Part shown: in pieces, positions 8,032 to 15,997 of the stretch | Position numbering within the stretch: position 1 is the stretch's first letter | How the letters are laid out: the number at the start of each line of letters is the position of its first letter | Translations under genes and position numbers: made by a program | Assembly: GCA_017445875.1 (NCBI GenBank) | Contig: JAFSRZ010000003.1 | Coordinates: 1 to 35,756, forward strand | DNA from: Oscillospiraceae bacterium | GTDB taxonomy: Bacteria; Bacillota; Clostridia; Oscillospirales; Oscillospiraceae | DNA: 35,756 bases | Direction: 5' to 3' | Notes under the pieces: model-generated | Seen by the model: only the letters and a program-made list of their open reading frames with translations | Told to the model about the DNA's origin: nothing | Databases searched by the model: none

Positions 8032-9129
8032 ATGGAGAAGAAGCCTTCCAGCGAAAAAGACGCCCTCATCGCGCAACAGTTCGACCTCATCAATACCCTG
8101 ACGCGTCACAACTTACGCCGCATGGGCGCGGATTTCTGGGGCAGTCCCGCCGACATCGGAACACCGCAAGCGTTCGGAACCGCGACGCCCGGCAATACGC
8201 CGCAAGCGTCCGAAACCAACACGCCGCAAGCGACGCCGGACGCGTCCAAAACCGCGACGCCCGTACAGACGGACGGCGGCGCGGCGCAGTCCCCCGCCGA
8301 AAAAACAGAGGAAGTCCCCCCGCCCGAAAGCATGGAGGACTTGCAAAAGGAATTGGACGGCTATATCGGACTGGAAGTCGTCAAAAAGGAAGTGCGGAGC
8401 CTCATTGACCTTGTGAAAGTCCACAAAATGCGCCGGGAAAACGATTTGCCGGAGCCGGATTTGTCGTTGCACATGGTATTCACGGGCAATCCCGGCACGG
8501 GTAAAACCACCATTGCGCGGTTAATGTCGCGGATTTACTACAGTCTGGGCATTTTGTCGAAAGGACAGCTTGTGGAAACCGACCGTAGCGGACTTGTCGC
8601 GGGGTACGTCGGGCAAACCGCGCTCAAAACAAGCAAGGTCATCGAAAAGGCCATGGGCGGCGTGCTGTTCATCGACGAGGCCTACACGCTCAGCGGCAAG
8701 GGGGAAAGCGACTTCGGACAGGAAGCCATCGACACACTCTTAAAGGCTATGGAGGACCACCGGGACGACTTAATTGTGATTGTCGCGGGGTACGACGAAC
8801 TCATGGACGGCTTTATACACTCCAATCCCGGACTGGAATCCCGCTTCAACCGCTTTCTGCACTTCGACGACTACTCCACGGAAGAACTGCTGGACATGTT
8901 CAAAATGCGCTGTAATAAGGGCAAGTACACGCTTTCGGAAGAAGCCGAACAAGCCGCGAAAAAGCGTCTGGAAGCCGAAAACAGTCCGTCATTCGGCAAC
9001 GGGCGCGGCGTACGGAATCTGTTTGAACGGGTGCTTGTGCGTCAGGCCGGACGCCTCGCCGCGCTCGAACAGGTCACGAAAGACCAGCTCATGGAAATCA
9101 AGCCGGAAGATTTCGGCGACGGGGAATAA
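8032..9129 (+). CDS. AAA+ ATPase of the CbbX/CfxQ/SpoVK family
   Basis: 365 residues. Residues 40-95 are a low-complexity linker with NTPQA-type repeats. The AAA+ core follows: an ELDGYIGLEVVKKEV entry helix (about 107-121), Walker A GNPGTGKT (152-159), a pore-loop region around GYVGQT (191-196), Walker B VLFIDEA (211-217) and an arginine-finger region GLESRFNRF (267-275). This is the compact hexameric remodelling ATPase group that includes Rubisco activase CbbX and the sporulation protein SpoVK. No carbon-fixation gene is nearby, so the client is unknown. AAAGGAG (8018-8024) precedes the ATG. The Fic gene begins 3 bp after the stop, so the two are almost certainly cotranscribed. The unusual N-terminal tail may select the substrate. 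Confidence 0.85.
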   Translation: MEKKPSSEKDALIAQQFDLINTLTRHNLRRMGADFWGSPADIGTPQAFGTATPGNTPQASETNTPQATPDASKTATPVQTDGGAAQSPAEKTEEVPPPESMEDLQKELDGYIGLEVVKKEVRSLIDLVKVHKMRRENDLPEPDLSLHMVFTGNPGTGKTTIARLMSRIYYSLGILSKGQLVETDRSGLVAGYVGQTALKTSKVIEKAMGGVLFIDEAYTLSGKGESDFGQEAIDTLLKAMEDHRDDLIVIVAGYDELMDGFIHSNPGLESRFNRFLHFDDYSTEELLDMFKMRCNKGKYTLSEEAEQAAKKRLEAENSPSFGNGRGVRNLFERVLVRQAGRLAALEQVTKDQLMEIKPEDFGDGE

Positions 9130-9132
9130 AGC

Positions 9133-9879
9133 ATGCTAAAGCGCGTTGACCGTTACAAGGCCGCACTCGACGCCGTGCGGCCCTTCGGGGGCGACACCCT
9201 GCGCGAACTCCGCGACTATTACAAAATCGGTCTGACATGGAGCAGTAACGCCATGGAGGGGAACACGCTCACGATTTCGGAAACAAAAGTCGTACTTGAG
9301 GACGGGCTTACCGTCGGCGGACACCCTCTCCGGGAACTGTACGAGACCACCGGACACGCGGCGGCTTACGATTTCATGTTCCCGTTAGCGGGAAAGCGTC
9401 AAATCCGCGTCGCGGACATCCGGGAAATGCACCGCTTATTCTATCAGCAAATCGACGCTTCCCGCGCCGGAATCTGGCGCGACCGTCCCGTGATTGTCAC
9501 CGGGAGCAACTATGTCTTCCCGCCGCCGGAAGATATCGAAACGGAAATGCGACAATTAGAGGCATGGGCAGTCGAAAACAGGGCGCGTCTCCATCCGGTG
9601 GAGTTCGCGTCCCTGCTTCACCTGAAACTTGTTACGGTTCACCCGTTCATAGACGGCAACGGGCGTACCAGTCGACTTGTCATGAATCTGTCCCTGCTTC
9701 AGGACGGCTATCAGTTAGCGGTCATTCCGCCCGTCTGCCGCGCCGGGTATCTGTCGGCGGTTCGACGCTATCAGCTTCACGGAGATTCCCGCCCGTTCGC
9801 GGACTTCATCGCGGAACGTGTCTTGGAATCCGAAAAGGAAATCATGCGTCTGCTGCATATTCCTTTCCCGAAAAATTAA
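9133..9879 (+). CDS. Fic-domain protein (AMPylase family) with N-terminal inhibitory helix
   Basis: 248 residues. The Fic core motif is complete: HPFIDGNGRTSR with catalytic H170. Near the N terminus S38-N-A-M-E42-G43 matches the (S/T)xxxE(G/N) inhibitory helix, so this is a class II, self-inhibited Fic protein needing no separate antitoxin. Fic enzymes transfer AMP or other nucleotide moieties to hydroxyl side chains. The C terminus has the helices seen in stand-alone Fic/DOC proteins (SAVRRYQLHGDSRPFADFI). It follows the AAA+ gene by 3 bp. The target is unknown. A dispersed GC-rich repeat starts 17 bp after the stop. Confidence 0.88.
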   Translation: MLKRVDRYKAALDAVRPFGGDTLRELRDYYKIGLTWSSNAMEGNTLTISETKVVLEDGLTVGGHPLRELYETTGHAAAYDFMFPLAGKRQIRVADIREMHRLFYQQIDASRAGIWRDRPVIVTGSNYVFPPPEDIETEMRQLEAWAVENRARLHPVEFASLLHLKLVTVHPFIDGNGRTSRLVMNLSLLQDGYQLAVIPPVCRAGYLSAVRRYQLHGDSRPFADFIAERVLESEKEIMRLLHIPFPKN

Positions 9880-9896
9880 GGGGCATTTGTGTTAAA

Positions 9897-10053
9897 AGCC
9901 CTCTCCGTCGCTACGCGACACCTCCCCCGCTGTGCGGGGGAGGCGGAAAGCCCGACATTTCCGGTGAAATTGTCGCGTTTTCTTTGTCGGCAGTCCCGCG
10001 AAGCCCTCCCCGCGTGCGGGGAGGGTGGCACGTCGCGCCGGGTGGGGCATTTT
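9897..10053 (+). repeat. Dispersed GC-rich double-hairpin repeat, copy A
   Basis: It contains in order GTCGCTACGCGAC, CCTCCCCCGC-tgt-GCGGGGGAGG, the core GCCCGACATTTCCGGTG, CTTTGTCGGCAGTCCCGCGA, and GCCCTCCCCGC-gt-GCGGGGAGGGTGG, ending CGCGCCGGGTGGGGC. Nearly the same sequence recurs at 15716-15937 and, inverted, at 33567-33836. This copy lacks the right-hand tail those two share. Apparent ORFs across it in several frames are not genes. Confidence 0.85.
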
Positions 10054-10083
10054 TACCCCCTCTGTCGCCTTACGGCGACATTC
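10054..10083 (+). repeat. Short repeat unit abutting copy A
   Basis: CCCCCTCTGTCGCCTTACGG followed by CGACAT is the first hairpin of the short unit also seen at 11412-11464 and inside copy C (about 33650-33700). It touches the stop codon of the LysM-GH18 gene and could act as its 3' hairpin. Confidence 0.7.
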
Positions 10084-11356
10084 AGTCGATATGATAGAGG
10101 GCGTCGGCGAGAAGCCAGATTTGGGAATACGGCCTCATCAGATTCCACACGCCGCCGCCTTGCAGGCCGTAATCGTCTATGAGACGCAGTTTCGCCGATA
10201 TACTCCGGGCGTCCTCGAACCACACTTCATGTACGGTGCCGAAGTTGTCCGTATAGTGGAAATAGGGCGCTTGCGCGGTCTCGTCAAACTGTATGGCAAT
10301 GTCGTAATCAAGGGCGAGTTGCACCGCTTTCAGGTTCGAGATAGACCGGGCGCGGGTGACGCCTCTGACGAACGGTAACGCCCAGTCGTAGCCGTAATTC
10401 GGAATGCCCAGAAAGATTTGTCCCGGCTCGATTTCCGTCACGGCGTAGTTTAACACGGCGCGGACATTCGGCAACGGCGCGACAGCCATTGGCGGCCCCG
10501 CCGTGTAGCCCCATTCGTAGGTCATCAGCAACACGGCGTCGACCGCCGCGCCGATTGCGCGGTAGTCGTGCGCCTCGTACAGAAGCCCCGGCTGATTGGC
10601 GCGTACTTTCGGCGCTAACGCCGCCCACACAAATTTCCGCCGCTTGCGGAGTTCGCCCCGCAGACGCCCTAAAAATTCCGCGTACGCCGCGCCCAAGTCC
10701 TCCGGCAGATACTCAAAATCGACATCCACGCCCGCGCTGTTGATTTCGTCGGCGCGGGCTGACACGTCCCGGATGAGCTGATTTTGTACGATGGGGTCTG
10801 TCAGGACAGCCGCGCCCCGCGCCGTGTTGAAGGTGCCGTCCTCCGTGAGCGTGGACAGATGTAAAAGCGCCCCCGTGCCGTGACGCCGCGCCGCCGTCCT
10901 CATAGACCAGTCATTCAACTCCAAAAGCCGCCCGTCCGCGCCGATTCCGTACGTGAACGGGGACAGATATGTCAAATACGGCAACTGTGCGCTGAGCAAG
11001 TCCGCGTTAATATTCGGGTAGGCGTAGCCGTTGAAAACGGCGTCGCCTAACGTGCGCTCCTCCCGGTAGGACAGAACCAGTGTTTGTCCGGGATAAATGC
11101 TGTCACGTCCGCCCAAAGGCCAGTTCCGCCGCCACAGAGTACGCGTCGACAACCCGTGGCGCGACGCGATACCGGATAATGTCTCCCCCGCCCGTACGCG
11201 GTGCGTCTGGAGCGGGAAGCGTACAACCAGTGTCTGTCCGACAGCAAGTCCGCGCCTATCTACAACGTTGTCGGCGGCGAGGCGTCCGGCGTCCACGCCG
11301 TATTCCGCCGCGATACCCGGTAATGTCTCCCCCGGACGCACTACATGAATTGTCAT
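10082..11356 (-). CDS. LysM-GH18 glycosyl hydrolase (YaaH/SleL-like)
   Basis: 424 residues. Two LysM peptidoglycan/chitin-binding domains occupy 3-46 (IHVVRPGETLPGIAAEYGV) and 51-95 (THRVRAGETLSGIASRHGL). A GH18 catalytic barrel follows from about 105, with the catalytic DxDxE signature at D211-V-D213-F-E215. Family members YaaH and SleL are spore-coat or cortex-lytic N-acetylglucosaminidases, and no classical signal peptide is seen here, as is typical for them. The ATG at 11356 has GGGGTGA upstream. It lies downstream of the small 95-residue gene and HtrA on the same strand, but a repeat hairpin at 11412-11464 separates them, so it may be transcribed alone. A spore or vegetative wall role is open. 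Confidence 0.86.
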   Translation of the reverse strand: MTIHVVRPGETLPGIAAEYGVDAGRLAADNVVDRRGLAVGQTLVVRFPLQTHRVRAGETLSGIASRHGLSTRTLWRRNWPLGGRDSIYPGQTLVLSYREERTLGDAVFNGYAYPNINADLLSAQLPYLTYLSPFTYGIGADGRLLELNDWSMRTAARRHGTGALLHLSTLTEDGTFNTARGAAVLTDPIVQNQLIRDVSARADEINSAGVDVDFEYLPEDLGAAYAEFLGRLRGELRKRRKFVWAALAPKVRANQPGLLYEAHDYRAIGAAVDAVLLMTYEWGYTAGPPMAVAPLPNVRAVLNYAVTEIEPGQIFLGIPNYGYDWALPFVRGVTRARSISNLKAVQLALDYDIAIQFDETAQAPYFHYTDNFGTVHEVWFEDARSISAKLRLIDDYGLQGGGVWNLMRPYSQIWLLADALYHID

Positions 11357-11411
11357 GCAATCACCCCATGACAGACTATGCCGCCGTATCCCGGACTATT
11401 CCCGCGTGTTT

Positions 11412-11464
11412 GCCCCCCTCTGTCGCCTTACGGCGACATCTCCCCCCGTTACCGGGGGGAGACA
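11412..11464 (+). repeat. Short two-hairpin repeat unit (solo left arm of the dispersed family)
   Basis: Two stems: GTCGCC-ttac-GGCGAC and TCTCCCCCC-gttac-CGGGGGGAGA. The layout equals the left 50 bp of the larger copies A-C (GTCGC-ta-CGCGAC then CCTCCCCC...GGGGGAGG). It sits in the 132-bp gap between the 95-residue gene and the LysM-GH18 gene, with no other feature visible there. Confidence 0.75.
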
Positions 11465-11488
11465 AGCGTTAAGCGGAGACTTTTTCTA

Positions 11489-11776
11489 TTATCGTGTCCC
11501 GTCGCGCCAGAGTTCGAGGACGTAGCAATCGAAGTGCCGCGCCCACGGGCGGAACATCGACAACTGTTTCAGACCGCGACTGCCCCACGGGTACGCGACA
11601 CTCACTAACATTTCCGGCGGCGGCACCGGCAGCCACCCCGGCGGAATCACGCGCAGAAGCGTGGATTCGTCGAGGCGTCCGCCGGGAAGCGTGACCTGTT
11701 CGAGCGGAACGGGAAGCCATAACGACTTGACAGGCCGCTGTACATTGCGCGTACGGCGGAGCAGTTTCAGATACAT
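11489..11776 (-). CDS. Small uncharacterised protein (95 aa) downstream of htrA
   Basis: I do not recognise the family. The product is basic and rich in Leu, Pro and Trp (MYLKLLRRTRN; SLWLPVPLEQVTLPGG; VIPPGWLPVPPPEMLVSVAYP), with no signal peptide or membrane helix. The start is supported by CGGAGTGA about 8 nt upstream of ATG 11776. A longer overlapping frame (11469-11786) has a composition typical of a shadow, so I prefer this one. The 89-bp gap to htrA contains a 27-bp tandem repeat, each unit of which encodes a six-residue mini-ORF that begins, like this gene, with ATGTATC. Position suggests cotranscription with the RR-HK-HtrA genes. Confidence 0.5.
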   Translation of the reverse strand: MYLKLLRRTRNVQRPVKSLWLPVPLEQVTLPGGRLDESTLLRVIPPGWLPVPPPEMLVSVAYPWGSRGLKQLSMFRPWARHFDCYVLELWRDGTR

Positions 11777-11796
11777 GTCGCGTCACTCCGTGCTTT

Positions 11797-11868
11797 CAGA
11801 TACATAACGGGTTACTTGTGTTGCGGATACATAACGGGTTACTTGTGTTGCGGATACATGTCGGGTTA
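11797..11868 (-). repeat. 27-bp tandem repeat carrying duplicate mini-ORFs
   Basis: Two exact 27-bp copies lie at 11806-11832 and 11833-11859, with degenerate extensions at both ends. On the minus strand each core reads ATGTATCCGCAACACAAGTAA, cleanly encoding Met-Tyr-Pro-Gln-His-Lys-stop. A third ATGTATC gives a 12-codon ORF and a fourth is the start of the 95-residue gene. The array begins at the htrA stop codon. Confidence 0.75.
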
Positions 11869-13341
11869 TTCCGTGAAAGCTATCAGGACTTCCACGCGCT
11901 GACCGTCACGCCAGAGTGTCAGCGGCATGGCCTCCCCGACATGGTAGCGGCGTCGGGCGCGCAACAGGTCACGACTACTCGCTACTGTCTCCGTGTCGGC
12001 GACGATGATGTAGTCACCGACTTGTACGCCGGCCTTTTCGGCGGGGGAATCGGGCTCGACTTTCAACACGCCGATACCCCATAGACCCGGTTCGACTTCC
12101 GTTCCGAAGGAATCGACAGAGACGCCTATCATGGGTTCGGGCTGACTTTTGCCGTACGTCAGCAAATCGTTTACGAGGCGTTCCATGGACGCCGACGGAA
12201 TGGCGAAACCAAGTCCCTCCACGGTGGAGCGCCGCGAACTCATCTTGACAACGTTAATACCGACGACTTGCCCGTACTGGTTAATGAGGGGGCCGCCGGA
12301 GTTGCCCGAATTGAGCGCGGCGTTTGTCTGAATCAGTGTCATGGTACGCCCGTCTACGAGTACATCCCGGTCAATGGCGGAGATAATGCCGTTTGTAAGT
12401 GTCCCCCGAAACTCAATGCCCAGCGGGTTCCCGATTGCGTACACGTCATCCCCGACAGTCAACAATTCGGAGTCCCCAAACTGCGCGGCGGGGAGTACGT
12501 CGGAACAGTCCATTTTGAGTATGGCAAGGTCATTCTGTTCGTCGCCCGCGACATAGAACGCCCGGTAACTGTGTCCGCTGTGGAGCATGGCGCGGCATTC
12601 GGTGCCGCCCTGCACTACATGATAATTTGTGACAAAATAGCCGTCCGTCGAGAAGATAACGCCCGTGCCGACCGCCGCCGTCTTTTCGTCGAGGCCGACA
12701 ATGACCGTGACCACGGACGGGTTGACATTCTTATAGACTTCCTGCGCGGTCTGTGTGTCGCCGTGTTCGCGGAGAAGCGTAAAGACAGGGCCATCCCCGA
12801 CAGGCCAAGTGGGAATTTTGATTTCGAGGTCTTCCCGGCTGTTGTCGTTGTAATCTTCGCGGAAGTCCCAGAAAAAGCGGTCTGTGAAGTTTTGCGCGTG
12901 GTAGCGTTCCCAGAGTCTGCCGCCGACGGCAAGCGCGCCCGCGAGTGCCATACCGCACAGAAAGCCCAAAAACCAGTAATTCCGCTGTTTTTTGCGCGTA
13001 CGTCGCGGCTTGTATGACGATTCAGGCGACATTTCGGCGGCGTGTGTCGGTTTTGTTGTGTCCGCAGACACGGGGACAGGTTCCGGGGGCGGTGCTGTGT
13101 CCACGGACACGGACACGGGGACGGGTTCCGGCGGCGGTGCTGTGTCCACGGACACGGGGACGGGTTCCGGCGGGGTTTCCGCCTGCGGAAATGTTTCTCT
13201 GACAGCGGGGGGCAAGTCCGGCGCGGGGGACGGTGTTCCCACTTGCGGGAGTGCTTCCTTGTCTCCCCCCTCCGGGGCGACACTTGACACGGGCGGCGGC
13301 GTTTCCTGTCCCGACAGCGGGACATTTTCAAAACTTTCCAT
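11866..13341 (-). CDS. htrA: Membrane-anchored HtrA/DegP-type serine protease with PDZ domain
   Basis: 491 residues. A long cytosolic Pro/Glu-rich tail (about 50-95, repeated PPPEPVPVSVDTA units) and a basic patch (RRTRKKQR) precede one transmembrane helix (about 123-141). The extracellular trypsin-like domain carries the full triad: H241 (TNYHVV), D271 (NDLAIL) and S348 (GNSGGPL). A PDZ domain spans about 385-490. This fits the Gram-positive HtrA family that degrades misfolded envelope proteins. It follows the histidine kinase by 47 bp on the same strand, so it is probably an output of that two-component system (compare CssRS-HtrA in Bacillus). The ATG at 13341 has a weak GGAAAGTGAG upstream. 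The long tail is unusual and its length probably varies by repeat slippage. Confidence 0.9.
   Translation of the reverse strand: MESFENVPLSGQETPPPVSSVAPEGGDKEALPQVGTPSPAPDLPPAVRETFPQAETPPEPVPVSVDTAPPPEPVPVSVSVDTAPPPEPVPVSADTTKPTHAAEMSPESSYKPRRTRKKQRNYWFLGFLCGMALAGALAVGGRLWERYHAQNFTDRFFWDFREDYNDNSREDLEIKIPTWPVGDGPVFTLLREHGDTQTAQEVYKNVNPSVVTVIVGLDEKTAAVGTGVIFSTDGYFVTNYHVVQGGTECRAMLHSGHSYRAFYVAGDEQNDLAILKMDCSDVLPAAQFGDSELLTVGDDVYAIGNPLGIEFRGTLTNGIISAIDRDVLVDGRTMTLIQTNAALNSGNSGGPLINQYGQVVGINVVKMSSRRSTVEGLGFAIPSASMERLVNDLLTYGKSQPEPMIGVSVDSFGTEVEPGLWGIGVLKVEPDSPAEKAGVQVGDYIIVADTETVASSRDLLRARRRYHVGEAMPLTLWRDGQRVEVLIAFTE
13055..13175 (-). repeat. 39-bp in-frame tandem repeats in the htrA tail
   Basis: Three copies of a unit containing GTGTCCACGGACACGGGGAC (plus strand) and GGTTCCGGCGGCGG. 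The middle copy carries an extra 6 bp. It encodes PPPEPVPVSVDTA-type repeats ahead of the transmembrane helix. Confidence 0.75.
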
Positions 13342-13388
13342 GCGTTGCTCACTTTCCAGACCGGGCGGAACGCCGGAGCGCCCACGCC

Positions 13389-14855
13389 CTACATGATACG
13401 TAACGAAAAGGTAAATTCCGTCACGCCGTTTCGGCTCGTGACGTAAATTTCCTCTTTGTGCTGTTTCAGAATCGTCTTGACGATATACAGTCCGAGGCCT
13501 ACGCCGTCGCGGTCTTCTCCGCGTGACTTGTCGCTTTTGTGGAAGCGGTCGAACAGAAGGGGCAGTTCTTCGGGCGGAATCGTTTCCCCGGCGTTGCGGA
13601 CTTTGACGACGGCTCTTGTGTCGCGTGCCTGTACGCCGAAATATAACACGGATTCCGGTCTTGCGAACTTGACCGCGTTTTCGAGCAGATTGTAGAGGAC
13701 TTGTATTATCATGTCCATGTCGCCGAGTACGAAAATAGACGCGTCGGGGATATCGGCTTCCACGTCAAGTCCGCGGTCGGTGATTTTCTTTTCCATGGAA
13801 ATCAGCACGCGCCGCATACTCTCGCACAGGTCGAAACTCCGCCCGTTGCGCAACGGGTCCATAGTCTGGAACTGGTTCACGTCGAGCATGCGCCGCACCA
13901 TACGACTTAAACGGCGGCTTTCCTCCGCGATAATTTCCAGATATTTCCTCTCTTGGGCGACAGGTATTGTCCCGTCCAAAATGCCGTCGGTGTATCCGGC
14001 GATTGTGGTCAGGGGCGTCTTGAGGTCGTGGGACAGGTTCGAGAGAAATTCCCGGCGCTGTTCCTCCTGATGTTGCAGGATGTCGGCCATTTGATTGAAG
14101 GAAGCGGACAACTCCCCGATTTCGTCCGACTGGTCACAGTCTTTCATACGGGTGTCGAAGTCGCCGAGGGCGTACTGCCGGGTGGCGCGTACCATCTCCT
14201 GAAGCGGTAACACCATCTGCGAGGCGGTCACGGACACCGCCAGAAAGGATATCAGCATCATGGCGGCGGCGGTCACGAAGTACAGGGAAATGAACGTGTT
14301 CCAAAGGCGGTCGAGGCGCGACGCCGTGGACGACGCGAACACAATGCCGACTGTCTCATTGTTCCGGGGATTGACGGCGGCGACACCCGCGATTAAGCGT
14401 CCCATGTCGGCGCTTTCCCGGAACTCGCGCACGGGTTTTTCGGGGGAGACTTTTCCGGCGAGTTCCCGCAATAATGCCCAATCGGCGTCGGTGTACGAGG
14501 AAACGCCCTCCCCGGTGGCGTACACGGGATTCCTGTTTGTGTCGTAGAGGATAAACTGTACGCCGCTGATATCGGCGGCGAAGTCGGCGAGATTGAAGAA
14601 GTACGGGTTGTCTTTCAACTTTGTAAACGGCACGTGGTATTCGTTGGCGGAATTGCGTATCGTGTAATTGACGCACTGTTTCGCCATGGATTCGGCGCGG
14701 GTGGCGAGTTCGGCTGTCTGTTCCCGGCGCATATGAATGTAGCTCAGCGAGAAGAACACAAATCCCAGTAACACCAGCGTCAGAAGCACCATACCGGCGG
14801 TCACGAGAAGCTGACGCCAGTACATCCCCCGGAAACGTTCCTGACGGTTTTTCAT
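13389..14855 (-). CDS. Sensor histidine kinase (HAMP-HisKA-HATPase)
   Basis: 488 residues from ATG 14855. Two transmembrane helices (about 17-40 and 190-212) flank an extracytoplasmic sensor region. Next come a HAMP linker (215-265), HisKA with H276 in FLSNLSHDLKTPL, and an HATPase domain with N box (NLLENAVKFA), G1 (DGVGLGLYIV) and F box (LFDRF). I chose this start over an upstream in-frame ATG at 14924 because it overlaps the response-regulator stop as ATGA, a standard coupling arrangement, and the upstream extension lies wholly in the regulator gene. The kinase phosphorylates the adjacent OmpR-type regulator. Cell-envelope stress is a plausible signal given the downstream HtrA gene. Confidence 0.93.
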   Translation of the reverse strand: MKNRQERFRGMYWRQLLVTAGMVLLTLVLLGFVFFSLSYIHMRREQTAELATRAESMAKQCVNYTIRNSANEYHVPFTKLKDNPYFFNLADFAADISGVQFILYDTNRNPVYATGEGVSSYTDADWALLRELAGKVSPEKPVREFRESADMGRLIAGVAAVNPRNNETVGIVFASSTASRLDRLWNTFISLYFVTAAAMMLISFLAVSVTASQMVLPLQEMVRATRQYALGDFDTRMKDCDQSDEIGELSASFNQMADILQHQEEQRREFLSNLSHDLKTPLTTIAGYTDGILDGTIPVAQERKYLEIIAEESRRLSRMVRRMLDVNQFQTMDPLRNGRSFDLCESMRRVLISMEKKITDRGLDVEADIPDASIFVLGDMDMIIQVLYNLLENAVKFARPESVLYFGVQARDTRAVVKVRNAGETIPPEELPLLFDRFHKSDKSRGEDRDGVGLGLYIVKTILKQHKEEIYVTSRNGVTEFTFSLRIM

Positions 14856-15553
14856 TTTGCCGCCCGCTTTCCGTCGCGTAACTCGAACTTGTAGCCGACG
14901 CCCCAGACCGTACACAGACCCCACTCCGGGGAAACATTCTCGATTTTTGTCCGCAGGCGCTTGATGTGTACGTCCACGGTACGACTGTCGCCGAAGTAGT
15001 CGAAGCCCCAGACCTCGTCCAGAAGCTGATTCCGGGTGTAGACCTTGTTCGGCGTGGAGGCCAGATGATAGAGCAACTCCAATTCTTTCGGCGGGGTGTC
15101 GATTTTCTTGCCGTCGACGACGAGTTCATAGGCGTCGCGGTTTATCATGAGTTTGTCGTAGTGCAGGACTTTTCTCGTGTCGTTGGGGATTTCGTAGCGG
15201 CGGAGTACGGCGTTAATGCGGGCAATGAGTTCTTTCATCTCGAAGGGCTTGACGACGTAATCATCCGCGCCCATTTCGAGGCCGTGGATACGGTCAAAGA
15301 GTTCGCTCTTGGCGGTGAGCATGATAATCGGTACTCTGGACGTTTCCCGGACACGGGCGCAGACCGCCCACCCGTCCATGACCGGGAGCATGATGTCAAG
15401 GACCATCAAATCGGGGACTTTCTTTTGGAACTCCTCAACGGCTTTCGCGCCGTCGGAAGCCATGCGGACGCCGAAGCCCTCCTTGTCAAGATACATATGG
15501 ATGAGGTTGGAGATATTATAATCATCTTCCACTACCAGAATGTCGCGCCCCAT
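14852..15553 (-). CDS. OmpR/PhoB-family response regulator
   Basis: 233 residues from ATG 15553, with AGGAGG 10 nt upstream; reading further upstream adds only non-conserved residues. The receiver domain shows the acidic pair D10-D11, phospho-acceptor D53 (VLDIMLPVMDGW), a switch Thr (MLTAK) and the conserved Lys in VVKPFE. The C-terminal winged helix (about 130-225) ends in the classical RTVDVHIKRLRTKI and VWGVGYKF motifs. It is the first gene of the RR-HK-HtrA-small-protein run. A TATAAT box lies 74 nt upstream of the start and a dispersed repeat lies farther upstream. Confidence 0.95.
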   Translation of the reverse strand: MGRDILVVEDDYNISNLIHMYLDKEGFGVRMASDGAKAVEEFQKKVPDLMVLDIMLPVMDGWAVCARVRETSRVPIIMLTAKSELFDRIHGLEMGADDYVVKPFEMKELIARINAVLRRYEIPNDTRKVLHYDKLMINRDAYELVVDGKKIDTPPKELELLYHLASTPNKVYTRNQLLDEVWGFDYFGDSRTVDVHIKRLRTKIENVSPEWGLCTVWGVGYKFELRDGKRAAK

Positions 15554-15626
15554 AACGATGAAACCTCCTGTTTCTGTACGGCACATTCCAATTGACGCGT
15601 CATGTAACGCGTCCCGTTCAGGCGGG

Positions 15627-15632
15627 ATTATA
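15627..15632 (-). promoter_or_regulatory. -10 box of the two-component/htrA operon
   Basis: A perfect TATAAT on the minus strand inside TGCTATAATCCC. No good -35 lies 17 nt upstream (AAGAAA), so it may need an activator, possibly its own response regulator. Confidence 0.5.
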
Positions 15633-15676
15633 GCACGGCGCGGACGCAATTTCTTGAATATTCTGTAAATGATGAA

Positions 15677-15960
15677 AAACTTTTCACGTGGGCGGTGAAG
15701 TATGCGCAAAGGATTGGTTGAAAAGGTTCGTTTTGCCCCCTCCGTCGCTACGCGACACCTCCCCCGCACGGCGGGGGAGGCACAAAGCCCGACATTTCCT
15801 GTGGAATTGTTACGCTTTCCCTGTCGGCAGTCCCGCGAAGCCCTCCCCGCGGGCGGGGAGGGTGGCGCAACGCGCCGGGTGGGGCGGTTTCAAGTTCATA
15901 ACATCAGGTAAAAATCCCTTTCTTTTCACCGCACAGGTTGAAACTTTTCACGTGGGCGGT
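15677..15960. repeat. 20-bp direct repeats bracketing dispersed-repeat copy B
   Basis: AAACTTTTCACGTGGGCGGT occurs exactly at 15677-15696 and 15941-15960, 264 bp apart, with copy B between. Copy C lacks this sequence at its ends, so the 20-mers belong to the site rather than to the element. Confidence 0.8.
15716..15937 (+). repeat. Dispersed GC-rich double-hairpin repeat, copy B
   Basis: The same order as copy A: GTCGCTACGCGAC, CCTCCCCCGC-ac-GGCGGGGGAGG, GCCCGACATTTCC, CTGTCGGCAGTCCCGCGAAG, CCTCCCCGCGGGCGGGGAGG. It continues into a tail (TTTCAAGTTCATAACATCAG ... TTTTCACCGCACAGG) shared with copy C. With its flanks it fills the 444-bp gap between the response regulator and the deacetylase-like gene. 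Besides the repeat, that gap holds only the operon promoter. Confidence 0.85.
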
Positions 15961-15997
15961 TGAAATTCCCTTGCGCGCCGGGTGGGGGCAAGCGCTG

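Noticed and set aside
9889..10182. Apparent ORFs reading SVATRHLPR... at the repeat copies (also near 15702 and 33593)
   Set aside because: They are translations of the dispersed hairpin repeat in several frames, start in unrelated flanking DNA and lack ribosome binding sites.
11469..11786. A 105-codon frame overlapping the 95-residue gene
   Set aside because: Ala/Arg-rich shadow composition. The alternative frame has a good ribosome binding site and a more protein-like sequence.
11806..11859. Possible CRISPR-like repeats
   Set aside because: Only two directly abutting 27-bp copies with no spacers; it is a simple tandem duplication.
12268..13017. A plus-strand frame opposite htrA
   Set aside because: Antisense to conserved protease motifs; composition is that of a complementary strand.
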